Below are positions 16,653-25,277 of a stretch of DNA of 64,000 nt, one piece after another (the first letter of the stretch is position 1; each line of letters begins with the position of its first letter). The notes beneath the pieces were generated by a model, which did no database searches, was not told the DNA's origin, and saw nothing but the letters and a program-made list of their open reading frames with translations. The position numbers were made by a program, and so were the translations under genes. The stretch is from contig NZ_JABXWI010000007.1 in the NCBI RefSeq assembly GCF_014930365.1, positions 434,001 through 498,000 on the forward strand, given 5' to 3'. This DNA comes from Streptomyces caniscabiei. Lineage in GTDB: Bacteria > Actinomycetota > Actinomycetes > Streptomycetales > Streptomycetaceae.

Positions 16653-17825
16653 TCAGCGGCGGCGTCCACCGAGTGACGCCCGCAGCAGAGGCTGCAACGG
16701 ACGTTCGACCCACCGGTGCAGCAGCCAGGCGAGCCCCAGCATCAGCGCCACGGTGAGCGCGACGGTCAGGGCCGACGGCACGCCCAGCCTCTGATGCAGT
16801 ACCTGGACCACCGGCCACCCCAGGTGCTCGTGCACGAGGTAGAAGGGGTACGTCAGGGCCCCCGCGGTGGTCAGCCAGGGCCAGTTGACGCGGCTGAGCA
16901 GGCCCAGGGCCACGGCGCCCACGGCCACGAAGCCGACGGTGACGGCGAGGACGATGCCGAGCTGGGAGCGGTAGGAGAAGAAGTCGGGGTTCGGGGCGTG
17001 CCACATCGCCTCGACCGTCTGGTACTGGCTCAGCAGCAGACTGAAGACGACGATCAGCCAGGCGGCGGTGTCCCGGCGGTCCCGGTGCACCAGATACAGG
17101 CCCATGCCCCCGATGAACAGGGACGCGTACTCCGGCATCAGGACCATGTCCAGCAGCGGTTCCCCCGAGCCCTGCGCGATGACCGAGGCCAGGGTCCAGC
17201 CGCCGCAGAACCAGATCACCCGTCTGCGGGTCACCCCGGGCAGCACCACGCACAGCGCGAACAGGACGTAGAAGCGGACCTCCGCCCACAGCGTCCAGCA
17301 CACGCCGAGGACACGGTCCGCGCCGAGCGGCATCTGGAGCATCGTGAGGTTCACCAGGAACTCACTGACCGACACCCGCGCGAAGGCGATCCCCGGCAGC
17401 GCGAACACCGCCGCCACCAGGATCACCGCCGCCCAGTACGCCGGCAGCAGCCGGGACGCCCGGGAGGCGAAGAACGCCTGCACCGAACGGCCCCAGGCGC
17501 TGGCGCAGATCACGAACCCGCTGATCACGAAGAAGGCCTGCACACCGGCCCAGCCGTAGGCGAGCCAGCTGTGGGCGGTGGGGAACTGCACGGAGGGCGA
17601 CGCCCCCCAGGCCTTCGCGATCTCCCCGTCCCGCCCGCCGTAGTGATAGGCGGCGACAGCGAGAGCGGCTATCAGCCGCAGCCCGTCGAGCGCGTAGAGC
17701 CGGGGCGCCGATCGACGGTCGCCCGCTGCAGCGCCCCGAAAGGGGCGCGGGGAACTGCGTGACCAGCCCCCACCGACCTGCTGCCGAGAGACGGCCCGTT
17801 CATCGATATTGGTCAAAGAAGGCAC
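16653..17825 (-). CDS. acyltransferase 3 family membrane protein (OafA/YrhL type)
   Basis: The 390-residue protein has about ten transmembrane segments and the acyltransferase-3 opening RLYALDGLRLIAALAVAAYHY, with the conserved His. Later motifs are WAGVQAFFVISGFVI, FFASRASRLLPAYW and TYPFYLVHEHLG. Family members transfer acetyl or succinyl groups to sugars on the membrane. GTG 17825 lies 6 bases after the polysialyltransferase-like stop, so it is the third gene of a minus-strand operon and probably acylates the polymer. Residues 17-34 (QVGGGWSRSSPRPFRGAA) are encoded by a copy of the dispersed intergenic repeat, so this N-terminal stretch is unlikely to be functional sequence. Confidence 0.85.
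   Translation of the reverse strand: MPSLTNIDERAVSRQQVGGGWSRSSPRPFRGAAAGDRRSAPRLYALDGLRLIAALAVAAYHYGGRDGEIAKAWGASPSVQFPTAHSWLAYGWAGVQAFFVISGFVICASAWGRSVQAFFASRASRLLPAYWAAVILVAAVFALPGIAFARVSVSEFLVNLTMLQMPLGADRVLGVCWTLWAEVRFYVLFALCVVLPGVTRRRVIWFCGGWTLASVIAQGSGEPLLDMVLMPEYASLFIGGMGLYLVHRDRRDTAAWLIVVFSLLLSQYQTVEAMWHAPNPDFFSYRSQLGIVLAVTVGFVAVGAVALGLLSRVNWPWLTTAGALTYPFYLVHEHLGWPVVQVLHQRLGVPSALTVALTVALMLGLAWLLHRWVERPLQPLLRASLGGRRR
17733..17772 (-). repeat. dispersed repeat, copy 2 (inside a coding region)
   Basis: The core GGGGCGCGGGGAACTGCGTG matches the other copies except for one base. It falls inside the 5' end of the acyltransferase gene and encodes the peptide WSRSSPRPF. Confidence 0.75.
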
Positions 17826-17831
17826 CCGGGC

Positions 17832-19166
17832 TCACCCCAGAGTCGCGCGCTTGAGCGACCGAGCCCGCCGGGCGACCCTGCGCACCGTCGCGTTACGCGG
17901 AATGAACGCGAGCTGCACCGGAATCCCACCGGGCAACCCGAGCGAGGTCAGCCGCCGCCGCTTGAAGTACCGCAGGGTGTGCGTGCGCAGATGCCGTGTC
18001 AGATACGCCTCTGTCTCCGCCCGCAGCGACGGATAGATCTTCGGCTGCATCGCGAACCCCACCGCCCGGACCAGGCCGACGAGGTCGGACACCTCGATGC
18101 CCGGCCGCTGCGAGGCGACCGCCGCCGCGTCCCCCAGCTCCGGCAGCAGCGCGTCCACGATCGTGACGGGCACCCGGTTGCTGTTCTCGTACGGGGCGAG
18201 CCGGTCCAGCAGCGTGCCCGTGCCGACGCGGGCGACCGGGAGGCCGTACAGCGCGGAGGCGGTGAGCAGGGCCGTCGAGAAGCAGCCGACGACCAGGGCC
18301 GGACGCATCCGCTGGTAGAGCACCTCGGCGAGCACCGGCGTGTCCAGCACGGTCAGGTCGGCGCCGAGCCGCTCCGCCTCCTTCTCCAGACCGCGCGACC
18401 AGCGGGCCGGGGCACTGGGGTGCGGCTTGAACACGACCTGGGTGTGTCCGCGCGCCACGGCACCCTTCAGCATCCGTACGTGGAGTGCCTCCTCCTCCTC
18501 GGCGGTGAGGATGCCGAGCGCGGAGAGGTACTGGCCGAGCAGCAGCGCCGGCTCCTCGATCGCGGGCAGCTCGTCACCGGTGTCGACGAGTTCGGCCAGC
18601 ACCTTGACGAAGGCGTCCGTCGGCACGATCTCCGGCTCGACGCCGAACTCGGTGAGCAGCAGCGGCTCGAGACCCGGGACGAGGTCCAGGTGGAGCAGTC
18701 GGTCGATGCGGGTGCCGACCAGCGGGTCGATCTTGTTGCGGGTGGGGCCGTAGCTCATCAGCCCGTCGGCGTACACCGTCACGGGCGCGCCGGTGAAGAT
18801 CTGGGCGAAGCCGAGCGCCGGGTGGACCTGGATGGACTCCACGGCCAGTTCGACGTCGTCGTCGCCGAGGTTCCACAGCAGCCGCAGATGCCGCTCCCAC
18901 AGCGGGACGTCGTCCATGCGCGGGGACCAACCGCCGGGGTGGAAGGGGGAGATGGTCTCGTTCCAGGAGATCACCTCGTCGAAGCGGGAGCGCAGCCGCT
19001 CGAAGCCGGGCATCTCGTCCGGGCCGGGGGCCGTCTCCGGGGTCGCCGCATTGTTGGAGACCAGCAGGATGCGCCGGGAGGCGGGGCGGAAGCACTCGGT
19101 GTCCAGGGCGGCGGCCAGCGTGGCCGCGCCGTACAGCGTGGACGCCATGAAGATCTGCGTGGTCAT
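17832..19166 (-). CDS. polysialyltransferase-like glycosyltransferase
   Basis: The 444-residue protein resembles bacterial alpha-2,8-polysialyltransferases, which extend nonulosonic-acid polymers from CMP-activated sugar. Visible motifs are VTVYADGLMSYGP (acid-Gly motif), TQVVFKPHPSAPARW (HP motif) and VVGCFSTALLTASALYG (Ser/Thr motif), in the order expected for the GT-B folds of this group. ATG 19166 overlaps the stop of the upstream GT2 gene by four bases. The divergent operon encodes a CMP-nonulosonate synthetase and a NeuB-type synthase, so it probably polymerises that sugar in a wall polymer. The exact linkage and acceptor are unknown. Confidence 0.75.
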   Translation of the reverse strand: MTTQIFMASTLYGAATLAAALDTECFRPASRRILLVSNNAATPETAPGPDEMPGFERLRSRFDEVISWNETISPFHPGGWSPRMDDVPLWERHLRLLWNLGDDDVELAVESIQVHPALGFAQIFTGAPVTVYADGLMSYGPTRNKIDPLVGTRIDRLLHLDLVPGLEPLLLTEFGVEPEIVPTDAFVKVLAELVDTGDELPAIEEPALLLGQYLSALGILTAEEEEALHVRMLKGAVARGHTQVVFKPHPSAPARWSRGLEKEAERLGADLTVLDTPVLAEVLYQRMRPALVVGCFSTALLTASALYGLPVARVGTGTLLDRLAPYENSNRVPVTIVDALLPELGDAAAVASQRPGIEVSDLVGLVRAVGFAMQPKIYPSLRAETEAYLTRHLRTHTLRYFKRRRLTSLGLPGGIPVQLAFIPRNATVRRVARRARSLKRATLG

Positions 19167-20140
19167 GCGGCGGCCCCCGTCGCGGCGGGACGGCGGCGCA
19201 GCCGGCGCAGCCGGGTGGCGCGCTGGACGTCCATGGAGTCGAGGGCGTCGTCGAGCACGTCCTGCGGCATTCCGCGCAGCGCGACCGCGCTCATCGACTT
19301 CAGTTTCCGTGCCACCGCCGGCTCGAACCTTTCGATGGATCCCAAATGGTGGGAGATGATCGCGCAGTAGGTGCGCACGGCCTTGGGGAGAAGTCGGTCC
19401 GCGTCCCGGTCCTGCGCGGTCTCCGCGATGACCTGGTCGAATGCGCGAATGAAATCGAGCTGTCGTACGTCGCCGATCTGGGTCAGCGAAGAAGCCACAC
19501 CGCGCCGGTAGAAGACGCCCAGCAGCCCCACCGTGGCGAAGGATTCGGCCTCCCGGTGGAGCTTCCAGATCCACGGCCGGTCCTCGGCCGTGCGCAGCCC
19601 GTGGGTGAAGTGCAGCACCCCCTTGTCGACCAGCCGGCGGTGGTAGATGCCCGCCCAGGCGAACGCGTAGTCGACGGAGGTCGAGCGGTCGGCGGGCAGG
19701 ATCGCGTCGCGCGGGTTCATCACCACGCCTCGCCGCCCGTTGGGCACCCGGTGGATCGAGCGGGCCCGCGCGGTGCACTGGACATGGTCCGTGCGCACGA
19801 AGTCGCAGCCCAAGTCCTCGATGGCGCCGAGCAGTCGAGGGTAGTAGCCGGGGGCGAGCCAGTCGTCCCCGTCGAGGAACGTCAGATACTCGCCGCGGGC
19901 CTTGTCGATGCCCGTGTTGCGCGCGGTCGCCAGTCCTCCGTTCTTCTCGTGTCTGACGTACACCGCCCCCGGCAGCTCGCGCTCCGCGCGCGCGAGAATG
20001 TCCGGTGTCTCGTCGCGAGAACAGTCGTCGACGAGAATGAATTCGAAGTCCTCACGAGCGTTGGCTCCGAGGCTCTTCAGGGTGTCGGGCGCGTATTGCT
20101 GCACGTTGTAGAACGGCACGATGACGGAGAGCTTGACCAC
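19163..20140 (-). CDS. family 2 glycosyltransferase
   Basis: The 325-residue cytoplasmic enzyme has a standard GT-A fold: MVKLSVIVPFYNVQQY, FEFILVDDCSRDET, GLATARNTGIDKARGEYLTFLDGDDW (DxD-type metal site) and TAEDRPWIWKLHRE (catalytic acid region). It probably transfers a sugar from a nucleotide donor to the glycopolymer. It is the first gene of a three-gene minus-strand operon with the polysialyltransferase-like enzyme and the acyltransferase. Its promoter should lie in the 198-bp divergent gap shared with the nonulosonate operon. Confidence 0.88.
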   Translation of the reverse strand: MVKLSVIVPFYNVQQYAPDTLKSLGANAREDFEFILVDDCSRDETPDILARAERELPGAVYVRHEKNGGLATARNTGIDKARGEYLTFLDGDDWLAPGYYPRLLGAIEDLGCDFVRTDHVQCTARARSIHRVPNGRRGVVMNPRDAILPADRSTSVDYAFAWAGIYHRRLVDKGVLHFTHGLRTAEDRPWIWKLHREAESFATVGLLGVFYRRGVASSLTQIGDVRQLDFIRAFDQVIAETAQDRDADRLLPKAVRTYCAIISHHLGSIERFEPAVARKLKSMSAVALRGMPQDVLDDALDSMDVQRATRLRRLRRRPAATGAAA

Positions 20141-20338
20141 CCCCGTGACGTTAGGCGGCCCTCCGGCATTCGTCTTGACCAGCTGCTTGATGTCAGGTGA
20201 ACGACGCGTGGCGGAACCGTGAACCAGATGATTTCCGATGCCATTCGCTTCCCGATTCGCCGTTCGGCGATGTGCTGTTAACCCTTTGTTGCATTCGGGT
20301 TGGGCCGTTCAACGGAATCGCTTCCTAGCGTCTTCGAT
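20141..20338. promoter_or_regulatory. divergent promoter region of the glycopolymer operons
   Basis: This 198-bp gap separates the GT2 operon from the DUF6716 operon. It includes a less GC-rich segment (about 20230-20305, with GTTAACCCTTTGTTGC) and should hold promoters for both directions. I cannot assign individual -35 or -10 boxes with confidence. Confidence 0.45.
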
Positions 20339-21655
20339 GTGCCAGCAAGTGCCAAGAACGACCTGCGAGTCGCCGTACTCGCGGATTCCGACACCCGGTG
20401 GAAATGGGGCGCGCTCACCGCGAACCGTCTCGCTCCGGAGGACGCGGACATCCGCCTGGACGGCTTCCTCCTGCGTGGCCGAGCCACCCCCACCGCCCGC
20501 CAGCTCCAGGAGGTCGGCGTCCGCCCCGACTCCCTGCGCGAGGTGACCGGCCTCGAGTTCCTGCGCGCCATGAAGGAGGCCGCGTACGACGTCGTCCTGC
20601 TCTCCCTCGTCGGCGGGGGCGTCCAGGCGATGCTGCACGGCCTGCGCCGGGCCTGGGCCGGACGCACCAAGCGGCCCGTGGTCGTCACCGGGTACGTCGG
20701 AGTCGTCTACGAGAAGCTCGCCGACGGTCTGCTGCTGCGGCACGGCGCGGACCTCGTCCTCGCCAACTCCCGCCAGGACGCGGACCGGTTCCGCGCCGTG
20801 TACGAGGGCGTGGGCGCCGACGCCTCCTCGGTCACCGAGGTCGCCCTGCCGTTCCTGGGCGGCAGCCCGCACACCGGCACCCGGGACCCTTACACCGTCG
20901 TCTTCGCCGTACAGCCGTCCGTCCCGGACCACCGCGGGGACCGCACCTACCTGCTGAACCGCCTGGTCCAGCACGCGAGGCTGCACCCGGACCGCCAGGT
21001 GCTGCTGAAGCTGCGCTCCCAGCCCGGCGAGCACACCACGCACATCGAGGAGCTGCCCTACCAGAAGCTGGCGGAGAAGCTGCCCGGCGGCCTGCCGGCC
21101 AACTTCCGCCTCGCGTACGGGAACATGGGCGAGGTCCTCGACACCACCGACCTGCTGGTCACCGTCAGCTCCACGGCCGCCCTGGAGTCGCTGCACCGCC
21201 GGATCCCCACCGTCGTCCTCACCGACCTCGGGATCCGCGAGACCCTCGGCAACCACCACTTCGTGGGCTCCGGCTGCCTCGCCTCCTGGGACCAGCTGGA
21301 CGCCGGGTACGAGCCGGCGCCGGACCCCGAGTGGGTCGCCCGGCAGGGGGTCGTCGCCGACGGTACGTACGGCACCGCCTTCGACACGGCCCGCGCCCGC
21401 ATCGCGAAGCTGGTCGCGGCGCCCGAACTGCCGCCCCTCGCGCCGTACTACACGCCCGTCACCGCGCCCGGCTACCTCCCCGGCATCCTCGCCCGCCACC
21501 ACCTCGGCCCCGACGGCGCACCGCTGCCCGGGGCGCCCGCCGCCGACCGGCAGGCCGGACCCGTACGGCAGATCGTGCGCCGCGCGGCCCGCGGCGCGTA
21601 CCGCCACGGAGTGCAGCGCGTGGCACCCGTCATCCGCCGGATGGGGGAGCTGTGA
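20339..21655 (+). CDS. DUF6716 putative glycosyltransferase
   Basis: The 438-residue protein begins MPASAKNDLRVAVLADSDTR and has a GT-B-like layout. It shows VVTGYVGVVYEKLADGLLLR, a central LNRLVQHARLHPDRQVLLKL and, near the end, DLLVTVSSTAALESLHRRIP, which resembles the Ser-Thr motif of CMP-sugar transferases. I recall this family being named DUF6716 putative glycosyltransferase in Streptomyces. GTG 20339 is preferred to TTG 20300 because conservation and codon bias begin there. It heads a plus-strand operon with the synthetase (41-base gap), the NeuB-type synthase and a further transferase. Confidence 0.7.
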   Translation: MPASAKNDLRVAVLADSDTRWKWGALTANRLAPEDADIRLDGFLLRGRATPTARQLQEVGVRPDSLREVTGLEFLRAMKEAAYDVVLLSLVGGGVQAMLHGLRRAWAGRTKRPVVVTGYVGVVYEKLADGLLLRHGADLVLANSRQDADRFRAVYEGVGADASSVTEVALPFLGGSPHTGTRDPYTVVFAVQPSVPDHRGDRTYLLNRLVQHARLHPDRQVLLKLRSQPGEHTTHIEELPYQKLAEKLPGGLPANFRLAYGNMGEVLDTTDLLVTVSSTAALESLHRRIPTVVLTDLGIRETLGNHHFVGSGCLASWDQLDAGYEPAPDPEWVARQGVVADGTYGTAFDTARARIAKLVAAPELPPLAPYYTPVTAPGYLPGILARHHLGPDGAPLPGAPAADRQAGPVRQIVRRAARGAYRHGVQRVAPVIRRMGEL

Positions 21656-21696
21656 GCCGCCCCTCCGCCTCGCAAGAGCCGCAAGGAGTTCCCGAC

Positions 21697-23160
21697 ATGT
21701 CCCACCCGGAAGCGGGCCAGGCGCCTTCCGCCCGCCGCGTCCTCGCCGTGATCCCCGCGCGCGGCGGCTCCAAGGGCGTCCCCGCGAAGAACCTCGCCCC
21801 CGTCGGCGGCGTCCCGCTGGTGGCCCGCGCGGTCCGCGAGTGCCTCGCCGCCCGGCTGGTGACGGACGTCGTCGTCTCCACCGACGACCACGCCATCGCC
21901 GCCGCCGCCCGGGAGTCCGGCGCCGAGGTGGTGCTGCGCCCCGCCGCCATCGCCGGCGACACCGCCACCTCCGAGGCCGCCGTCCTGCACGCCCTGGACG
22001 CCCACGAGTCGCGGCACGGCGCCACGGTCGACGTCGTCCTCCTCGTCCAGTGCACCAGCCCGTTCATCCTCCGCGAGGACATCGACGGCGTCGCCCGCGC
22101 CGTCGTCGAGCACGGCGCCGACACGGCCCTGACCGTCGCCCCGTTCCACGGCTTCATCTGGCGGGACACGGCGGACGAGTTCGCCGGCGGTGATGCGAAC
22201 GTCGAGACCTACGACGTGAACGGCGAACCGTACGGCGTCCCCGGGGCGGCACCGCTCGGCTCGGCGTCGCCCGGCTCGGCGACCGCACACGGCGAACCCG
22301 CGGGGGCCGACGGGCCCGCAGGTCCCGGCGCCTCGCGCCCGGCGGCCGGGCTCACCGGAGCCCCGGGTGCTCTGCCCGGCGACGTCCGCACCTCCCCCGG
22401 CCTCACCGCCGGAGGCTACGGCGTCAACCACGACAAGTCCTTCCGCCCCCGCCGCCAGGACCGCCCCCAGGACCTGCTGGAGACCGGCGCCGCCTACGCC
22501 ATGGACGCGGCCGGCCTGCGCAAGCACCAGCACCGCTTCTTCGGCCGTACGGAACCCGTCCGCACCGACCCCGCCCGGGTCCTGGAGATCGACGACCCGC
22601 ACGACCTCGCCCGCGCCCAGGCCCTCGCGCCGCTCTTCGACGCGAACCGGCCCGGCGCCCTCCCCGCCCACGACGACATCGACGCCGTGGTCCTCGACTT
22701 CGACGGCACCCAGACCGACGACCGGGTGCTGATCGACTCCGGCGGACGGGAGCTCGTCTCCGTGCACCGCGGCGACGGCCTCGGCATCGCGGCCCTCCGC
22801 AGGAGCGGCCTGCGGATGCTGATCCTGTCCTCGGAACAGAACCCGGTCGTCGCCGCCCGGGCCCGGAAGCTCAAGCTCCCGGTCCTCCACGGCATCGACC
22901 GGAAAGACCTCGCGCTGAAGCAGTGGTGCGAGGAGCAGGGCATCGCGCCGGAGCGCGTGCTCTACGTCGGCAACGACGTCAACGACCTCCCGTGCTTCGC
23001 CCTCGTGGGCTGGCCCGTGGCGGTCGGCAGCGCCCACGACGTCGTACGCGGCGCCGCACGCGCGGTCACCACCGTCCCCGGCGGTGAAGGCGCGATCCGG
23101 GAGATCGCCGGCTGGATCCTCGGTCCCTCTCTCGACTCTCTCGACCCCCTCGACAAGTAA
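21697..23160 (+). CDS. neuA: CMP-nonulosonate (N-acylneuraminate) cytidylyltransferase fused to a HAD phosphatase
   Basis: The 487-residue protein has an N-terminal cytidylyltransferase domain (about 10-325): VLAVIPARGGSKGVPAKNL (CTP-binding), VVVSTDDHAIA, LLVQCTSPFILREDIDG and RPQDLLETGAAYAMDAAGL. A C-terminal HAD domain (about 328-475) follows: DAVVLDFDGTQTDD (nucleophile Asp), MLILSSEQ, and VGNDVNDLPCF. Such fusions occur in animal CMP-sialate synthetases. Between HGFIWR and GVNHDKSFRPRRQD lies a roughly 60-residue Ala/Gly/Pro-rich insertion. A clear AAGGAG precedes ATG 21697, and the next gene (NeuB-type) starts 15 bases after the stop. The HAD domain could dephosphorylate a nonulosonate 9-phosphate, so the protein may carry two successive steps. 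Confidence 0.85.
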   Translation: MSHPEAGQAPSARRVLAVIPARGGSKGVPAKNLAPVGGVPLVARAVRECLAARLVTDVVVSTDDHAIAAAARESGAEVVLRPAAIAGDTATSEAAVLHALDAHESRHGATVDVVLLVQCTSPFILREDIDGVARAVVEHGADTALTVAPFHGFIWRDTADEFAGGDANVETYDVNGEPYGVPGAAPLGSASPGSATAHGEPAGADGPAGPGASRPAAGLTGAPGALPGDVRTSPGLTAGGYGVNHDKSFRPRRQDRPQDLLETGAAYAMDAAGLRKHQHRFFGRTEPVRTDPARVLEIDDPHDLARAQALAPLFDANRPGALPAHDDIDAVVLDFDGTQTDDRVLIDSGGRELVSVHRGDGLGIAALRRSGLRMLILSSEQNPVVAARARKLKLPVLHGIDRKDLALKQWCEEQGIAPERVLYVGNDVNDLPCFALVGWPVAVGSAHDVVRGAARAVTTVPGGEGAIREIAGWILGPSLDSLDPLDK

Positions 23161-23175
23161 GGAACTGGTCCCACC

Positions 23176-24114
23176 ATGAGCACCAACTCCCGTCTGCGCA
23201 CGTTCGGTTCGAAGACCGCCGGCCCGGGTCACCCCGTCTACGTCGTCGGTGAGATCGGCATCAACCACAACGGTGAGCTGGAGAACGCCTTCAAGCTGAT
23301 CGACGCCGCCGCCGAAGCCGGCTGCGACGCCGTCAAGTTCCAGAAGCGCACCCCCGAGATCTGCACCCCCCGCGACCAGTGGGACATCGAGCGCGACACC
23401 CCCTGGGGCCGCATGACCTACATCGACTACCGCCACCGCGTGGAGTTCGGTGAGGACGAGTACCGCCAGATCGACGAGTACTCCAAGGAGAAGGGCATCG
23501 ACTGGTTCGCCTCCCCGTGGGACACCGAGGCCGTCGCCTTCCTGGAGAAGTTCGACGTCCCCGCCCACAAGGTGGCCTCCGCCTCCCTGACCGACGACGA
23601 GCTGCTGCGCGCCCTGCGCGCCACCAACCGCACGGTCATCCTCTCCACCGGCATGTCGACCCCGAAGCAGATCCGCCACGCGGTCGAGGTCCTCGGCTCC
23701 GACAACATCCTGCTCTGCCACGCCACCTCGACGTACCCGGCGAAGGCGGAGGAGCTGAACCTCCGCGTCATCAACACCCTCCAGGCCGAGTACCCGAACG
23801 TCCCGATCGGCTACTCCGGCCACGAGACGGGCCTGCAGACCACCCTCGCCGCCGTCGCCCTCGGCGCCACCTTCGTCGAGCGCCACATCACCCTCGACCG
23901 CGCCATGTGGGGCTCCGACCAGGCCGCCTCCGTCGAGCCCCAGGGCCTGACCCGCCTGGTCCGCGACATCCGCACCATCGAGGCCTCCCTCGGCGACGGC
24001 GTCAAGAAGGTCTACGAGTCCGAGCTCGGCCCCATGAAGAAGCTGCGCCGTGTCACCGGCGTCGTCGCCGAGGCGGAGATCGCGGTGGCGGCGGGCGAGC
24101 CGGTCGGCGTCTGA
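23176..24114 (+). CDS. neuB: NeuB-family nonulosonic acid synthase without a SAF domain
   Basis: The 312-residue enzyme condenses phosphoenolpyruvate with a hexose or its 6-phosphate to make a nine-carbon acid. Motifs are VVGEIGINHNGELENAFKLI, CDAVKFQKRTPEI, WFASPWDTEAVAFLEKF, VILSTGMSTPKQI, LLCHATSTYPAKAEELNL and YSGHETG. Typical bacterial NeuB proteins are near 345 residues and end in an antifreeze-like SAF domain. This one ends about where that domain would start. That matches synthases acting on phosphorylated or different hexose substrates, such as Kdn-type enzymes, but substrate is inferred. AAGGA lies upstream of ATG 23176. Confidence 0.85.
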   Translation: MSTNSRLRTFGSKTAGPGHPVYVVGEIGINHNGELENAFKLIDAAAEAGCDAVKFQKRTPEICTPRDQWDIERDTPWGRMTYIDYRHRVEFGEDEYRQIDEYSKEKGIDWFASPWDTEAVAFLEKFDVPAHKVASASLTDDELLRALRATNRTVILSTGMSTPKQIRHAVEVLGSDNILLCHATSTYPAKAEELNLRVINTLQAEYPNVPIGYSGHETGLQTTLAAVALGATFVERHITLDRAMWGSDQAASVEPQGLTRLVRDIRTIEASLGDGVKKVYESELGPMKKLRRVTGVVAEAEIAVAAGEPVGV

Positions 24115-24170
24115 CCCACGGCCCCGGCCCTCAGCAGACCCGTACTCACGGAAGCGACGGACATACGTCG

Positions 24171-25277
24171 ATGAGCCCCCGCACCGGAACCGCCGGCCCC
24201 CGCACTCTCGCCTTCGTCGAGAGCCCGGTACAGCTCCTGAACGTGCTGGAGTGGGCGCACACCCACGCCCTCGGCACCCCCGAGGACCCCGCCGCGGGGC
24301 CCTTCGGTTCCGGTGGCGCGGGGCTCACCGTGGTGGTCCTCTCGCCGAACGACCCCATGACCCGTGGCCAGCTGCGCCGGATGGCGGAGCTGGCCCGGGA
24401 CGAGGGCCACGACGTGCGCTGGGAGGAGGCGCGCGGCGGCACCGCCGCCCCCTTCCGCACGATCGGCGGCCTCGCCCCGCTGCTGCGCGCCGCGAGCCGC
24501 ATCGTCCTGGGCGACCCCTTCTCCCGGTACGTCCAGCTGCTGCTGACCATCACCCGGGCACCGGACGTGGTCGTCGTCGACGACGGCACCGCGACCATGG
24601 AGTTCGTCTCCCAGCTGGCCCGGGGCGAGCGCCTCGTGCGCTGGCACCGCAAGGGCGGCCGCCCCGGCCCCCGCGACCTGATCTTCGCCCCGGTCTCCGC
24701 CAAGGCCCGCAGGCGCCTCACCCCGGCCGCCGGCCGGCGCGTCGAGGTCTTCTCCTCCATGCCGATCGACGAGACCCCCGAGGGCGTCTTCGTCACCGCC
24801 AACGCCTTCGCCTGGACCCGCTCCCGCTTCGGCCCGCCCCGCATCACCAAGGGCGCCGACCTCGTGGGCACCTCCCTGGTGGAGACCGGAGTGGTGGACG
24901 GCGACCGCTATCTCGAAGCCGTCCGTTCCCTCGCGAAGGCCCACGGCGCCACCCGGTACTTCGCCCACCGCCGGGAGAGCGCCGAGAAACTCCACACCCT
25001 CGCCGCGGAGACCGGCCTGGAGATCGTCCGCCCCGACCTCCCCCTGGAACTCATCGCCCGCCGCGGCCCCATCGGCCGGACGATCCTGAGCTTCCCCTCG
25101 ACGGTCGTCCACACCCTGCCCCTGGCCCTGGCCGGGACGGACGTGCGCGTCGCCGTCTGCGACATCGACCCCGGCTGGCTCACCGAGAACGCCTCCCCCC
25201 GCGCCCAGGGCTTCCTGTCCGGCGTCACGGGTACGGCCCGGGACGTCCACCGGCTGTCGTCGGTGGCCTCGGCCTGA
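24171..25277 (+). CDS. putative sialyltransferase-like glycosyltransferase of the nonulosonate operon
   Basis: This 368-residue protein has no family I can name with certainty. It begins RTLAFVESPVQLLNVLEWAH, a form reminiscent of GT52-type sialyltransferases. It contains DVVVVDDGTATMEFVSQLA, matching the acidic (D/E)DG motif shared by several sialyltransferase families, and later TRYFAHRRESAEKL and ILSFPSTVVHTLPLALAG, where HP and Ser/Thr motifs sit in relatives. It is the last gene of the operon, 56 bases after the NeuB-type gene. I infer that it attaches the CMP-activated sugar made by its neighbours. Confidence 0.6.
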   Translation: MSPRTGTAGPRTLAFVESPVQLLNVLEWAHTHALGTPEDPAAGPFGSGGAGLTVVVLSPNDPMTRGQLRRMAELARDEGHDVRWEEARGGTAAPFRTIGGLAPLLRAASRIVLGDPFSRYVQLLLTITRAPDVVVVDDGTATMEFVSQLARGERLVRWHRKGGRPGPRDLIFAPVSAKARRRLTPAAGRRVEVFSSMPIDETPEGVFVTANAFAWTRSRFGPPRITKGADLVGTSLVETGVVDGDRYLEAVRSLAKAHGATRYFAHRRESAEKLHTLAAETGLEIVRPDLPLELIARRGPIGRTILSFPSTVVHTLPLALAGTDVRVAVCDIDPGWLTENASPRAQGFLSGVTGTARDVHRLSSVASA

